From Ramlibacter sp. Leaf400 (GTDB lineage: Bacteria; Pseudomonadota; Gammaproteobacteria; Burkholderiales; Burkholderiaceae_C), in contig NZ_LMQL01000009.1 of NCBI RefSeq assembly GCF_001424545.1, positions 62,001 to 126,000 on the forward strand: 64,000 nucleotides of DNA, written 5' to 3'. The notes beneath the pieces were generated by a model. The model was not told the origin of the DNA. It saw nothing but the letters and a program-made list of their open reading frames with translations, and did no database searches. Shown here piece by piece: positions 17,444 through 25,785 of this stretch. Position 1 is the stretch's first letter. Every line of letters begins with the position of its first letter. The translations under genes and the position numbers were made by a program.

Positions 17444-18562
17444 CTAGCTCGACCCGCCGACCACCACCGCGTCGCCCAGCCGGTAGCGCCGGATCACGTC
17501 CATGTCCGGCTCCAGGCCCAGCCCGGGCCCCGCCGGCACGCCCAGCCGGCCCGAGCGGGCCCGCACGGCGTCGTGGTAGGGGCTGGCCTCCAGGTCGCCG
17601 AAGAACAGCTCGAACGGCAGGTCCGGCGCGAAAGCCGCCGCCAGGTGCAGCGAGGCGAGGTAGCCCGGCCCGAAATAGAAGCAGTGCGGCTCGTAGTCGA
17701 CCGAATGCGCCTTGGCCAGCGCGACCACCTCCGCCACGGCGGCGATGCCGCCGAACTTGATGACGCTGGGCTGGCAGATGTCCAGGGCGCCCGCCTCGAA
17801 GAGGCCCTGGAAATCGTGCAGGCTCATCGCGTTCTCGCCGGCCGCGATCGGGATGCGGGTCGCGGCGCGCACCCGCGCCAGGCCCCGCCGGTCCTCCGGC
17901 GGCCACACGGGTTCTTCCAGCCAGGCCAGCCCGAGGGGCTCCAGCGCCCGGGCCTGCTCGATCGCCTGCGAGACGCTCCACGGGCAGTTGGTGTCCAGGG
18001 CCAGCCAGGTGGACGGGCCCGCCGCCTCGCGCGCAGCGGTCACGGCGTCCAGCCGCTCCTCGTGCAGCTTGAGGTGGCGAAAGCCCTGGTCCCGCGCGCG
18101 CTCCACGGCCGCCGCCACGAGCGGAGGCTCGCTGTAGCGCAGCAGGCTGGCATAGGCCTGCAGTTCCCGGGGCCGCCCGCCCAGGAGCGTGGCGATCGGC
18201 AGGCCCGCGGCCTTGCCCGCGATATCCCACAGTGCGATCTCGACGGCGCCCAGCGCATACGCCACCGGGCCCGTGCGGCCATGGAGGTGGAAGCGGCGCT
18301 GCATCTCCAGCATCAGCGCCGCGCGATCGCCCGCGTCGCGTCCGATGAAAGCGGGGGCGACGATGCCGGACAGCGCGGCCGAGGTGGCGGGGCAGGCGAC
18401 GTGTCCCCAGCCCTCGCCCCAGCCGTCCAGGCCCTCGTCGGTCGAGACCCGGACGAACAGCGAATCGACGGACGTCCAGGCCATGCCCGCGAACGCCCGG
18501 GGCGCCGCGCCCATGTCGAAGGGAACCCGGATCAGGTGGATCTCGATGCTCGTGATCTTCAT
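17444..18562 (-). CDS. Mandelate racemase/muconate lactonizing enzyme-family protein
   Basis: A 372-residue enolase-superfamily enzyme with an N-terminal capping domain and a TIM barrel. Metal ligands are D190 (ALDTN), E216 (WLEEPV) and E243 (AGENAM). K165 in KLH, K269 (VIKFGG) and H293 (EPHCF) are candidate acid/base residues. The usual KxK is KLH here, which hints at a dehydratase or racemase variant. ATG 18562 follows GGAGCC; the longer frame upstream is rejected. The likely substrate is a sugar acid or cycloalkyl carboxylate (inference). It follows no obvious operon partner. Confidence 0.86.
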   Translation of the reverse strand: MKITSIEIHLIRVPFDMGAAPRAFAGMAWTSVDSLFVRVSTDEGLDGWGEGWGHVACPATSAALSGIVAPAFIGRDAGDRAALMLEMQRRFHLHGRTGPVAYALGAVEIALWDIAGKAAGLPIATLLGGRPRELQAYASLLRYSEPPLVAAAVERARDQGFRHLKLHEERLDAVTAAREAAGPSTWLALDTNCPWSVSQAIEQARALEPLGLAWLEEPVWPPEDRRGLARVRAATRIPIAAGENAMSLHDFQGLFEAGALDICQPSVIKFGGIAAVAEVVALAKAHSVDYEPHCFYFGPGYLASLHLAAAFAPDLPFELFFGDLEASPYHDAVRARSGRLGVPAGPGLGLEPDMDVIRRYRLGDAVVVGGSS

Positions 18563-18679
18563 GGCTGGCTCCATGGCGATTCGTTCGAACGGCCGAAATG
18601 GTAGGCCGGGTCGTGCTCGGCAGCGCGACCCCCCTGCGGCCGCGCACGGCTGGCTGAGCAGCGGCCAGGGGCGCCCGTC

Positions 18680-19396
18680 ATGGAAATCTGGGAATATCCG
18701 GCCGTGCACCCTCATCCCCGCCTCTTGTCAGGAGGATTTGCACTCGCCGCCTTGCTGGCGCTGGTGCAGGCCCCGGCCCACGCGCAATCGTCCTGCTCCA
18801 GCGATGAGCAGCCGCAGCCCAGCGGCCTGCTCGAGCGGTTCATCAGCGCCGACTGCGAAAGCTGCTGGAAGGCCGCCGCGCCGGCGCCGCGCAAGGGCGA
18901 ACTGGCGCTGGACTGGATCGTGCCCGGCGCGCGCGGCGACGACGCGCCGCTGTCGGCCGCCGCCACCCGCGACGCGCAGGACCGCCTGCAGGCGCTGCGC
19001 CGCAAGCCGCCCTCGCCCACCGACGCCGTCCACACCCCGCGCCAGCCGGGCGCCGGCGAACTGCGCGTGGCGCAGGGCCCGGTGTTCAACGGCTACGTGG
19101 GCGCCTCGATCCAGTCGGTCGGCGCCGGCCCGGGTCCGTTCACCGGCTGGCTGGCGCTGGTGGAGACGCTGCCGGCCGGCACCGAAGGCTCGCCGGTCGA
19201 GCGCAACCTCGTGCGCAACCTGCTGCAGGTGCCCTGGCCCGCGGCGCCGGGGCGGCGCTTCGAGGCCCGGCCGATGAGCATTCCCGAGGGTGCGAACCCC
19301 GAGCGGCTGCGGGTGGTCGGCTGGCTGCAGGATTCACGGGGCGTGATCAGGGCCATATCGGAATCCAGATGCGAGCCTGAAGAGGGCAAACGGTAG
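18680..19396 (+). CDS. Exported protein of unknown function
   Basis: A ~238-residue protein with a signal peptide ending near APAHAQ. I do not recognise a family. A CESC pair (about residue 60) and another Cys just after the signal could form disulfides; the rest is Ala/Pro-rich with a possible beta domain (YVGASIQSVG, GWLALVETLP). The start is either ATG 18680 or GTG 18704, which gives a shorter signal. It is divergent from the enolase-superfamily gene and ends 8 bp before a strong terminator. Confidence 0.65.
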   Translation: MEIWEYPAVHPHPRLLSGGFALAALLALVQAPAHAQSSCSSDEQPQPSGLLERFISADCESCWKAAAPAPRKGELALDWIVPGARGDDAPLSAAATRDAQDRLQALRRKPPSPTDAVHTPRQPGAGELRVAQGPVFNGYVGASIQSVGAGPGPFTGWLALVETLPAGTEGSPVERNLVRNLLQVPWPAAPGRRFEARPMSIPEGANPERLRVVGWLQDSRGVIRAISESRCEPEEGKR

Positions 19397-19404
19397 AATT
19401 GCGC

Positions 19405-19438
19405 ACCGGGCCCAAGCATTTGGGACCCGGTTTTTTTT
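19405..19438 (+). terminator. Intrinsic terminator
   Basis: An 11-bp stem (ACCGGGCCCAA pairing with TTGGG-CCCGGT, with a single bulged A), a GCAT loop and a run of eight T. It lies directly after the exported-protein stop codon and 78 bp upstream of guaC, so it most likely ends the upstream transcript. A role in guaC attenuation is possible, but no alternative antiterminator pairing was seen. Confidence 0.85.
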
Positions 19439-19516
19439 GCCCTTCGCGGGCACGGCCGGGCCCAGTCCAAGCGTCCACTCGTTCTTCAACGATTCCTCCT
19501 CCAGGAGCTTGGGTTT

Positions 19517-20494
19517 ATGGAAATCTTCGACTACGACAAAGTCCTGCTGCTGCCGCGCAAGTGCCGCGTGGAGAGCCGCTCCGAGTGCGACGCCAGCGTG
19601 GAGCTGGGCGGCCGCACCTTCCGCATCCCGGTGGTCCCCGCCAACATGAAGACGGTGGTGGACGAGAAGATCTGCCTGTGGCTGGCGCAGAACGGCTACT
19701 TCTACGTGATGCACCGCTTCGACCTGGACAACCTGGCCTTCGTCCGCTGGATCAAGGCGCAGGGCGCTTTCGCCTCCATCTCGCTGGGCGTCAAGAAGCC
19801 CGACTACGACACGGTGGACCAGCTGGCGGCCGAGGGCCTGGCGCCCGAGTACGTCACGATCGACATCGCGCACGGCCATGCCGACACGGTGAAGAACATG
19901 ATCACGCACCTGAAGGCCAAATTGCCCTCGACCTTCATCATCGCGGGCAACGTCGGCACGCCCGAAGCCATCATCGACCTGGAGAACTGGGGCGCCGACG
20001 CCACCAAGGTCGGCATCGGCCCGGGCAAGGTGTGCATCACGCGCATGAAGACCGGCTTCGGCACCGGCGGCTGGCAGCTGTCGGCGCTCAAGTGGTGCGC
20101 GCGCGTGGCCACCAAGCCCATCATCGCCGACGGCGGCATCCGCGAGCACGGCGACATCGCCAAAAGCATCCGCTTCGGCGCCACCATGGTGATGATCGGC
20201 TCCATGCTCGCCGGCCACGAGGAGTCGCCCGGCCAGACGGTGGAAGTCGACGGCCGCCTGTACAAGGAGTACTACGGCAGCGCGTCGGACTTCAACAAGG
20301 GCGAGTACAAGCACGTCGAGGGCAAGCGCATCCTCGAGCCGGTCAAGGGCACGCTTTCGTCCACCCTGCGGGAGATGCAGGAGGACATCCAGAGCTCGAT
20401 CAGCTACTCCGGCGGCAAGCGCCTGCTGGACATCCGGAAGGTGAACTACGTGATCCTGGGCGGGGACAACGCGGGGGAACACCTGCTGATGTAG
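19517..20494 (+). CDS. guaC: GMP reductase
   Basis: A 325-residue TIM-barrel enzyme that converts GMP to IMP plus ammonia with NADPH, linking guanine to adenine nucleotides. The catalytic Cys is C173 in GPGKVCITR. The NADPH/GMP-binding loops [11 protein letters not shown] and GSMLAGHEE and the Y-rich [10 protein letters not shown] flap are present. It lacks CBS domains, which separates it from IMP dehydrogenase. ATG 19517 has CAGGAG upstream. It is a single gene between a terminator and repeat copy C. Confidence 0.93.
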   Translation: MEIFDYDKVLLLPRKCRVESRSECDASVELGGRTFRIPVVPANMKTVVDEKICLWLAQNGYFYVMHRFDLDNLAFVRWIKAQGAFASISLGVKKPDYDTVDQLAAEGLAPEYVTIDIAHGHADTVKNMITHLKAKLPSTFIIAGNVGTPEAIIDLENWGADATKVGIGPGKVCITRMKTGFGTGGWQLSALKWCARVATKPIIADGGIREHGDIAKSIRFGATMVMIGSMLAGHEESPGQTVEVDGRLYKEYYGSASDFNKGEYKHVEGKRILEPVKGTLSSTLREMQEDIQSSISYSGGKRLLDIRKVNYVILGGDNAGEHLLM

Positions 20495-20548
20495 CCCTGC
20501 GCACCCGCGCACTCGCGCACTCGCTCACCCGCGCAAGCCCCGCCCACC

Positions 20549-20668
20549 CGTCATTCCCGCGAAGGCGGGAATCCAGCGCAGCGCGCCCCCGTAGCCCGCT
20601 AAAGACGGAAGCCCTGGATTCCCGCCTCCGCGGGAATGACGGAGCTTCCCGCCTCCGCGGGAATGACG
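20549..20668. repeat. Interspersed inverted repeat, copy C with a duplicated arm
   Basis: It begins CGTCATTCCCGCGAAGGCGGGAATCCAG and ends with two successive CCCGCCTCCGCGGGAATGAC arms (20629 and 20656 areas), so the right arm is present twice. The middle ~45 bp differ from the other copies. It lies between convergent guaC and a hydrolase gene. Confidence 0.85.
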
Positions 20669-20677
20669 GGACTCAAC

Positions 20678-21526
20678 TCACCGCCACATCAACTCCAACG
20701 CCAGCTGCTGCAGCTGCCCCGGCGTGGCCAGCGCCTCCAAGATGCTGAAGTGCTGCAGCCCCGGCAGCGCTTCGCACACCTCCACCACCTGCTCGCCCCA
20801 GGCCTCCCGGATCAGGCGGTTCTGCCGGATGAACTCCGGGCTCTCGTCCCCACCACAGATCGCATAGAGCGTCGCCCCCTGCGGCGCGGGCATCAGCGCG
20901 GGGCTGCAACGCAGCGCGTCCTGGGGCGTCAGGTGCAGGCTGTCCTGCAGGAAAGGCGTGCGCATGATCGGGTGCAGGTCGTGCAGGCCCGAGAGTGAAA
21001 GCGCCTTGGTCGCCACGTCCGAAGGCAGGTCGGGGTCCAGCGCCTGCCAGTCGCACTGCAGCAGCATCGCCGCCAGGTGCCCGCCGGCCGAATGGCCCAT
21101 CAGGGTGACCTGCCGCGGGTCGCCGCCGTAGTCGGGCGCGTGCTTCCACGCCCAGGCCACCGCGCGCGCCGCCTGCACCGCGATCTGCGGGATGGTCACC
21201 GCCGGACACAGGTCGTAGTTGGGCACCATCACGCAGGCACCCGCCTCCTGGAAGGGCGCGGCCACGAACGAGTGGTCGCTCTTGTCCAGCGACCGCCAGT
21301 AGCCGCCGTGGAGGAAGACCACCGTCTGCGCGCGCGCCCGCGGCGCGGGGAACACGTCCACCTTGTCGCCCGCGCCCTCGCCGTAGGCCACGTCGAGGAG
21401 GCATTCGCTGTTCTCGCGGGCCGCCTGCGACGCCCGCTTCCATCTCTCGAAGTGCTGCGCGTGTTCCGGGACCAGGGCCCGGTTGTTGTACATGCGGTCG
21501 TGCCAGTCGCCGTCGTGCTCTTCCAT
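20678..21526 (-). CDS. Alpha/beta hydrolase, arylformamidase-like
   Basis: A 282-residue hydrolase. HGGYW (73-77) is the oxyanion motif of the kynurenine-formamidase/HSL-like group, and the nucleophile is S146 in GHSAGGH. An Asp in GGDESPEF and a His in LQHFSIL complete a triad. Family members hydrolyse N-formylkynurenine or small esters. It diverges from the GntR gene across 64 bp and may share its control, which would tie it to the PhyH/oxidoreductase operon. ATG 21526 was chosen; ATG 21493 is possible. Confidence 0.82.
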   Translation of the reverse strand: MEEHDGDWHDRMYNNRALVPEHAQHFERWKRASQAARENSECLLDVAYGEGAGDKVDVFPAPRARAQTVVFLHGGYWRSLDKSDHSFVAAPFQEAGACVMVPNYDLCPAVTIPQIAVQAARAVAWAWKHAPDYGGDPRQVTLMGHSAGGHLAAMLLQCDWQALDPDLPSDVATKALSLSGLHDLHPIMRTPFLQDSLHLTPQDALRCSPALMPAPQGATLYAICGGDESPEFIRQNRLIREAWGEQVVEVCEALPGLQHFSILEALATPGQLQQLALELMWR

Positions 21527-21553
21527 GCCGTCCTTGACCTTTCGTGGGTTCGC

Positions 21554-21569
21554 TGTATTCTGTATACGG
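21554..21569. promoter_or_regulatory. Putative GntR operator / promoter element
   Basis: TGTATTCTGTATACGG lies in the 64-bp gap between the divergent hydrolase and GntR genes. It contains the palindrome GTATAC preceded by a GTAT half-site, in an otherwise GC-rich gap. FCD-type GntR regulators often bind TGTAT/ATACA sites. Autoregulation and control of both directions is an inference. Confidence 0.45.
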
Positions 21570-21590
21570 AGTTCAGACCTGCCCATCACC

Positions 21591-22274
21591 ATGGCCCCCA
21601 AGCTCGTCCGCCTCCAAACCGCTCCCGACCTGGTCGACCAGGTCTACCGCAGCCTGCTCGACGCCATCAGCGAGGGCACCCTGGCGCCCGGGCAGCGCAT
21701 CACCCAGGAAGATATCGCAGAGCAGCTGGCGGTGTCGCGCCAGCCCGTGCTTCAGGCCCTGCGGCTGCTCAAGAAGGACGGCTTCGTGCAGGACGCGCCC
21801 GGCCGCGGCCTGCTGGTGACGCCGCTGGACGCGGGCTGGACGCTCAACGTCTACCAGGTGCGCGGCGCGCTCGATGCGCTGGCCGCCCGGCTGGCCGCCG
21901 GACAGCGGTTCCGGCTCGATGCGAAGCTGATCGCCAACGGCCGCAAGGCGGCGCGCGGCCGCGACGTCAAGGCCATGATCGATGCCGACTGGGACTTCCA
22001 CAACGCCATCTATTCGGCGTCCGGCAACCCGCTGATCGGCGAGAGCGCGCACCAGCACTGGCGCCACCTGCGCCGCGTGATGGGCGCCGTGCTGCAGCAA
22101 TCGCGCCAGCGCGAGCCGGTGTGGGACGAGCACGAGGCGATCGCCAAGGCCATCGCCGCCGGCGACGCCGACGAGGCCGTGCGCCTGATGCAGGACCACA
22201 GCGGCCACGCCGCGCAGAACCTGGCCCAGCGGCTGCCCCAGGTTCTCAACACCCCGTCCGTCCAGACCCGATAG
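21591..22274 (+). CDS. GntR-family transcriptional regulator (FCD domain)
   Basis: A 227-residue regulator with an N-terminal winged helix (LVDQVYRSLLDAISEGTLAPGQRI, then SRQPVLQALRLL as recognition helix) and a C-terminal all-helical FCD ligand domain (~85-215) in which D/H residues (DWDFHNAIY, WDEHEAI, DHSGHA) form the usual metal/carboxylate site. FCD regulators sense carboxylic acids. It is the first gene of a run including the PhyH dioxygenase 11 bp downstream, and the probable regulator of that operon. Confidence 0.88.
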   Translation: MAPKLVRLQTAPDLVDQVYRSLLDAISEGTLAPGQRITQEDIAEQLAVSRQPVLQALRLLKKDGFVQDAPGRGLLVTPLDAGWTLNVYQVRGALDALAARLAAGQRFRLDAKLIANGRKAARGRDVKAMIDADWDFHNAIYSASGNPLIGESAHQHWRHLRRVMGAVLQQSRQREPVWDEHEAIAKAIAAGDADEAVRLMQDHSGHAAQNLAQRLPQVLNTPSVQTR

Positions 22275-22285
22275 GAGACCAAATC

Positions 22286-23185
22286 ATGCAACTGACGAAA
22301 GCGCAACTGGAGCAGTTCGACCGCGAGGGCTACCTGTTCTTTCCCAGTCACTTCACGCCCCAGGAGACGCAGACGCTGCTGGATGCGGTGCCCGAGCTGT
22401 ACAGCCGGCGCGAGGCCTACAACGTGCGGGAGAAGGGCCGCGACGCGGTGCGCACCAACTTCGCGGGCCATCTGGTGAGCGAGCCCTTCGCCCGGCTGGC
22501 TCGGCATCCGCGCATGGTGAAGCCCGTGGAGGACCTGTTCGGCGAAGAGGTCTATATGCACCAGTTCAAGATCAACGGCAAGATGGCCTTCGAGGGCGAC
22601 GTCTGGCAGTGGCACCAGGACTACGGCACCTGGCTCAACGACGACCTGATGCCCACCGAGCGCGCCATGAACGTGGCGATCTTCCTGGACGACGTCAACG
22701 AGTACAACGGCCCGCTGATGTTCATCCCGGGCAGCCACAAGAAAGGCGTCGTCGAGGCCAGGCACGACCTCACCACCACCAGCTACCCGCTGTGGACCGT
22801 GGACGACCAGCTGATCGCGCAGCTGGTCGAGCGCGCCGGCGGCAAGAACGGCGGCATCGTCAGCCCCAAGGGCCCGGCCGGCTCGATGATCCTGTTCCAC
22901 AGCTGCCTGCTGCATGCGTCCAGCAGCAACCTGTCGCCCTGGAACCGCGTCAGCGTCTACCTGAGCCTGTGCGCCGTCTCCAACCACATCCGCCGCTTCA
23001 AGCGGCCGGAGTACATCGCGCACCGAGACTTCACGCCCATCGATTGCCTGCCGGACGACTGCCTGCTCAAGGACTACCCGGTGGACGTGCCCTGGAAGAA
23101 CGGGCTGCCCGCGAGTGCGCTGCAGACCAGCAGCGTGCCGATCGAGGAGATGAAGGTGACGGCGGACGCCGGCATCCCCGCGTAG
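22286..23185 (+). CDS. Phytanoyl-CoA dioxygenase (PhyH)-family protein
   Basis: A 299-residue Fe(II)/2-oxoglutarate oxygenase of the PhyH/EctD group. The iron facial triad is H110-x-D112 (WQWHQDYG) with distal H210 (LLHASSS), and R221 (NRVSVY) would bind 2-oxoglutarate. A TAGGAG site precedes ATG 22286. The last residues (ADAGIPA) and the stop are read from repeat copy D. It lies between the GntR gene and the SAF oxidoreductase, and likely hydroxylates a small carboxylated substrate that the downstream dehydrogenases then oxidise (inference). Confidence 0.87.
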   Translation: MQLTKAQLEQFDREGYLFFPSHFTPQETQTLLDAVPELYSRREAYNVREKGRDAVRTNFAGHLVSEPFARLARHPRMVKPVEDLFGEEVYMHQFKINGKMAFEGDVWQWHQDYGTWLNDDLMPTERAMNVAIFLDDVNEYNGPLMFIPGSHKKGVVEARHDLTTTSYPLWTVDDQLIAQLVERAGGKNGGIVSPKGPAGSMILFHSCLLHASSSNLSPWNRVSVYLSLCAVSNHIRRFKRPEYIAHRDFTPIDCLPDDCLLKDYPVDVPWKNGLPASALQTSSVPIEEMKVTADAGIPA

Positions 23186-23195
23186 GCGGGGACCC
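23166..23195. repeat. Partial interspersed repeat, copy D (single hairpin arm)
   Basis: GGCATCCCCGCGTAGGCGGGGACCCAG is one arm of the ATTCCCGC-type element. It forms a CCCCGC/GCGGGG hairpin, overlaps the last codons and stop of the PhyH gene, and lies immediately upstream of the ribosome-binding site of the next gene. It could stabilise the upstream mRNA or tune expression within the operon. Confidence 0.7.
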
Positions 23196-23208
23196 AGCAG
23201 GAGGACCC

Positions 23209-24567
23209 ATGAATCTCTACGCCAAGCTCCAGCAGCGCCAGGCCGAAGGCCGGCCCATCCGCATCGGCCTGATCGGCGCCGGCAAGTTCGGCTCCATGTA
23301 CCTGGCCCAGGTGCCGCGCACGCCGGGCGTGCACCTGGCCGGCATCGCCGACCTGTCGCCCGCCGGCGCGCGCGCCAACCTGGCCCGCGTGGGCTGGGAG
23401 GCCGGGCGCGCCGAAGCCGATTCGCTCGACGCCGCGCTGAAGGCCGGCACCACGCACCTGGGCGAGGACTGGCAGGCGCTGGTGCGCCACCCCGCCATCG
23501 ACGTCATCGTCGAATGCACCGGCCACCCCATCGCCGCGGTCGACCACTGCCTGGAGGCCTTCGCGCACGGCAAGCACGTGGTCAACGTGACGGTGGAGGC
23601 CGATGCGTTCTGCGGCCCCCTTCTCGCGCGAAAGGCCGCCGAGGCGGGCGTGGTGTATTCGCTGGCCTTCGGCGACCAGCCGGCGCTGATCTGCGACCTG
23701 GTGGACTGGGCACGCACCTGCGGCTTCCCGGTCGTGGCCGCGGGCCGCGGGCACAAGTGGCTGCCGCATTTCAGCGAGTCCACGCCCGAGACGGTGTGGG
23801 GCTACTACGGCCTCACGCCCGAGCAGGCCCGGCGCGGCGGCCTGAACCCGAAGATGTTCAACAGCTTCCTCGACGGCTCCAAGCCGTCGATCGAGAGCAC
23901 CGCCGTGTCGAACGCGACCGGCCTGGCCGTGCCCAGCGACGGCCTGCTCTACCCGCCCGCGAGCGTCGAGGACATCCCCTTCGTCACGCGGCCCCGCAGC
24001 GAAGGCGGCGTGCTCGAGCGCAAGGGCATGGTGGAGGTGATCTCCTCGCTGGAGGCCGACGGCCGCCAGATCCCGTACGACATCCGCATGGGCGTGTGGG
24101 TCACGGTGGAAGCCGAGACCGAGTACATCAAGAACTGCTTCGAGGAATACAACGCCCACACCGACCCCAGCGGCCGCTACTTCACGCTCTACAAGCGCTG
24201 GCACCTGATCGGGCTGGAAGTGGGCGTGTCGGTCGCGTCGGTGGCGCTGCGCGGCGAGCCCACGGGCGTGGCCACGGGCTGGAACGCCGACGTGGTGGCC
24301 ACCGCCAAGAGGGACCTGCAGCCCGGCGAGGTGCTGGACGGCGAAGGCGGCTACACCGTGTGGGGCAAGCTGCTGCCGGCGGAAACCTCGGCGCGCATGG
24401 GTGGCCTGCCGCTCGGGCTGGCGCACGACGTCAAGGTGGTGCGGCCCGTGCGCAAGGGCCAGAGCCTCGGCTGGTCCGACGTCGCCATGGACACCGGCAC
24501 GCGCGCGTTCCAGCTGCGCCGGCAGATGGAGGATCTCTTCGCGCCGGCGCGGTTGAAAGCCGCGTGA
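23209..24567 (+). CDS. NAD(P)-dependent oxidoreductase with C-terminal SAF domain
   Basis: A 452-residue protein. An N-terminal Rossmann fold (IGLIGAGKFGSMYLAQ, about 18-33) resembles homoserine-dehydrogenase-like oxidoreductases. The middle part is a dimerisation/substrate domain. The C-terminal ~80 residues (RDLQPGEVLDGEGG, LPLGLAHDVKVVRPVRKGQSL) match an SAF (AFP-like) domain, as in altronate dehydratase and sialic acid synthase. This Rossmann-SAF family occurs in gene clusters for hydroxy-acid use but is hardly characterised. A CAGGAGGA site precedes ATG 23209. Confidence 0.82.
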   Translation: MNLYAKLQQRQAEGRPIRIGLIGAGKFGSMYLAQVPRTPGVHLAGIADLSPAGARANLARVGWEAGRAEADSLDAALKAGTTHLGEDWQALVRHPAIDVIVECTGHPIAAVDHCLEAFAHGKHVVNVTVEADAFCGPLLARKAAEAGVVYSLAFGDQPALICDLVDWARTCGFPVVAAGRGHKWLPHFSESTPETVWGYYGLTPEQARRGGLNPKMFNSFLDGSKPSIESTAVSNATGLAVPSDGLLYPPASVEDIPFVTRPRSEGGVLERKGMVEVISSLEADGRQIPYDIRMGVWVTVEAETEYIKNCFEEYNAHTDPSGRYFTLYKRWHLIGLEVGVSVASVALRGEPTGVATGWNADVVATAKRDLQPGEVLDGEGGYTVWGKLLPAETSARMGGLPLGLAHDVKVVRPVRKGQSLGWSDVAMDTGTRAFQLRRQMEDLFAPARLKAA

Positions 24568-24619
24568 CAGCCAGGCCGCCACGGCCCGGCCCATCATCGG
24601 TGCCGATGGAGGTCCAACC

Positions 24620-25489
24620 ATGAAGATCGCCCTGCTGGGCACCGGCCGCATGGGCCTGCCGATGGCGCGCCGGCTGTGCCAGGCCGGCCACGAGGTCAGC
24701 GTCTGGAACCGCACCCGCGACAAGGCCGAGCCGCTGGCCGCGGACGGCGCGCGCGTGTGCAACTCGGCGGCCGAAGCCGTCGGTCAGGCCGAGGTCGTCG
24801 TCGGCATGCTCGAGAGCGGGCCCGTCGTGCACGACGTGCTGTTCACCCAGGGCGCCGCACGCGCGATGCCGCCCGGCTGCCTCTTCGTCGACATGGCCTC
24901 GATCCAGCCGCGCGAGGCGCGCGACCATGCGGCGCGGCTCGGCGAACTGGGCATCGCCTGCCTGGACGCGCCGGTGTCCGGCGGCACCGTGGGCGCGGAG
25001 GCCGGCACGCTGGTCATCATGGTGGGCGGCAAGCCCATCGATTTCGAGCGCGCGGCACCGGTGTTCCAGGCGTTCGGCCGCGCCACGCACGTCGGCCCGC
25101 ACGGCACCGGCCAGCTCACCAAGATCGCCAACCAGATGATCGTGGGCATCACCATCGGCGCCGTGGCCGAGTCGCTGCTGCTGTGCGCCAAGGGCGGCGC
25201 CGACATGGCCAAGGTGCGCGAGGCCATCACCGGCGGCTTCGCCGACAGCCGCATCCTGCAGCTGCACGGCCAGCGCATGGTCGAGCGCGACTTCGCGCCG
25301 CGCGCCCGCATGTCGGTGCAGGCCAAGGACATGCGCAACGCGTTGTCCACGGCCCACGAGATCGGCTTCGAGGCGCCGATCACGCGGCTGTTCGAGCAGC
25401 TTTACGCCCAGAGCCTGGAGCATGGCCTGGCCGACCTGGACCACTCCGGACTCTTCGTGGAGCTCGCGAGCCGCAACGGCATGCGCTAG
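24620..25489 (+). CDS. 3-hydroxyisobutyrate dehydrogenase-family oxidoreductase
   Basis: A 289-residue beta-hydroxyacid dehydrogenase. The Rossmann motif LLGTGRMGLPMARRL is at the N-terminus, the substrate-binding DAPVSGGTVGAEAGTL lies near 120, and the catalytic Lys is in TKIANQM (about 172). Members reduce tartronate semialdehyde or oxidise 3-hydroxy acids. A GGAGGT site precedes ATG 24620. It is the last gene of the GntR / PhyH / SAF operon; its stop TAG lies within TAGAAT, 15 bp before tRNA-Ala. Confidence 0.88.
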   Translation: MKIALLGTGRMGLPMARRLCQAGHEVSVWNRTRDKAEPLAADGARVCNSAAEAVGQAEVVVGMLESGPVVHDVLFTQGAARAMPPGCLFVDMASIQPREARDHAARLGELGIACLDAPVSGGTVGAEAGTLVIMVGGKPIDFERAAPVFQAFGRATHVGPHGTGQLTKIANQMIVGITIGAVAESLLLCAKGGADMAKVREAITGGFADSRILQLHGQRMVERDFAPRARMSVQAKDMRNALSTAHEIGFEAPITRLFEQLYAQSLEHGLADLDHSGLFVELASRNGMR

Positions 25490-25504
25490 AATAACGGTCG
25501 TTGT

Positions 25505-25580
<76 letters not shown>

Positions 25581-25632
25581 CAACACTGTTCAGCGAAGCG
25601 CCGCCACCGGGCGGCGTTTCATCGAAAAAAGT

Positions 25633-25708
25633 GGGTTCTTAGCTCAGTTGGTAGAGCAGCGGACTCTTAATCCGTAGGTCGACAGTTCGAATCTGTCAGG
25701 ACCCACCA
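25633..25708 (+). tRNA. tRNA-Lys (anticodon CTT)
   Basis: A 76-nt cloverleaf: acceptor GGGTTCT/AGGACCC, anticodon stem GCGGA/TCCGT with loop CTCTTAA giving anticodon CTT (codon AAG), T loop TTCGAAT, and encoded CCA. It lies 52 bp after tRNA-Ala on the same strand, probably on the same transcript, and is followed by a strong terminator. Confidence 0.95.
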
Positions 25709-25735
25709 CTCAAACAAGCCTCGGCAACAAAGCAA

Positions 25736-25772
25736 ACGGTGCTATCGATTCGATAGCGCCGTTTTTCTTTTT
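25736..25772. terminator. Strong bidirectional intrinsic terminator
   Basis: A 12-bp stem (ACGGTGCTATCG/CGATAGCGCCGT, one G-U), a 3-nt loop and T5-C-T6 tail. It ends the tRNA transcript on the + strand. The convergent iclR gene ends 14 bp beyond it, and the A-rich left side (CAACAAAGCAAACGG) gives it some capacity on the - strand. Confidence 0.9.
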
Positions 25773-25785
25773 TGCGACAAGCGCC

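Noticed and set aside
14885..18604. Very long + strand open frame (over 1200 codons) opposite uvrD and the enolase-superfamily gene
   Set aside because: Its translation is His/Gln/Arg/Ala-rich with no motifs, while the opposite strand carries complete known genes. It is a GC-content shadow, as is the ~1000-codon frame at 3187-6189.
19405..19516. Purine riboswitch upstream of guaC
   Set aside because: Only a simple terminator hairpin is present; no three-way-junction aptamer features can be folded.
9072..23195. CGTCATTCCCGC elements as insertion-sequence ends
   Set aside because: The copies are short (30-120 bp), have no transposase and no target-site duplications; they fit REP/BIME-like repeats.
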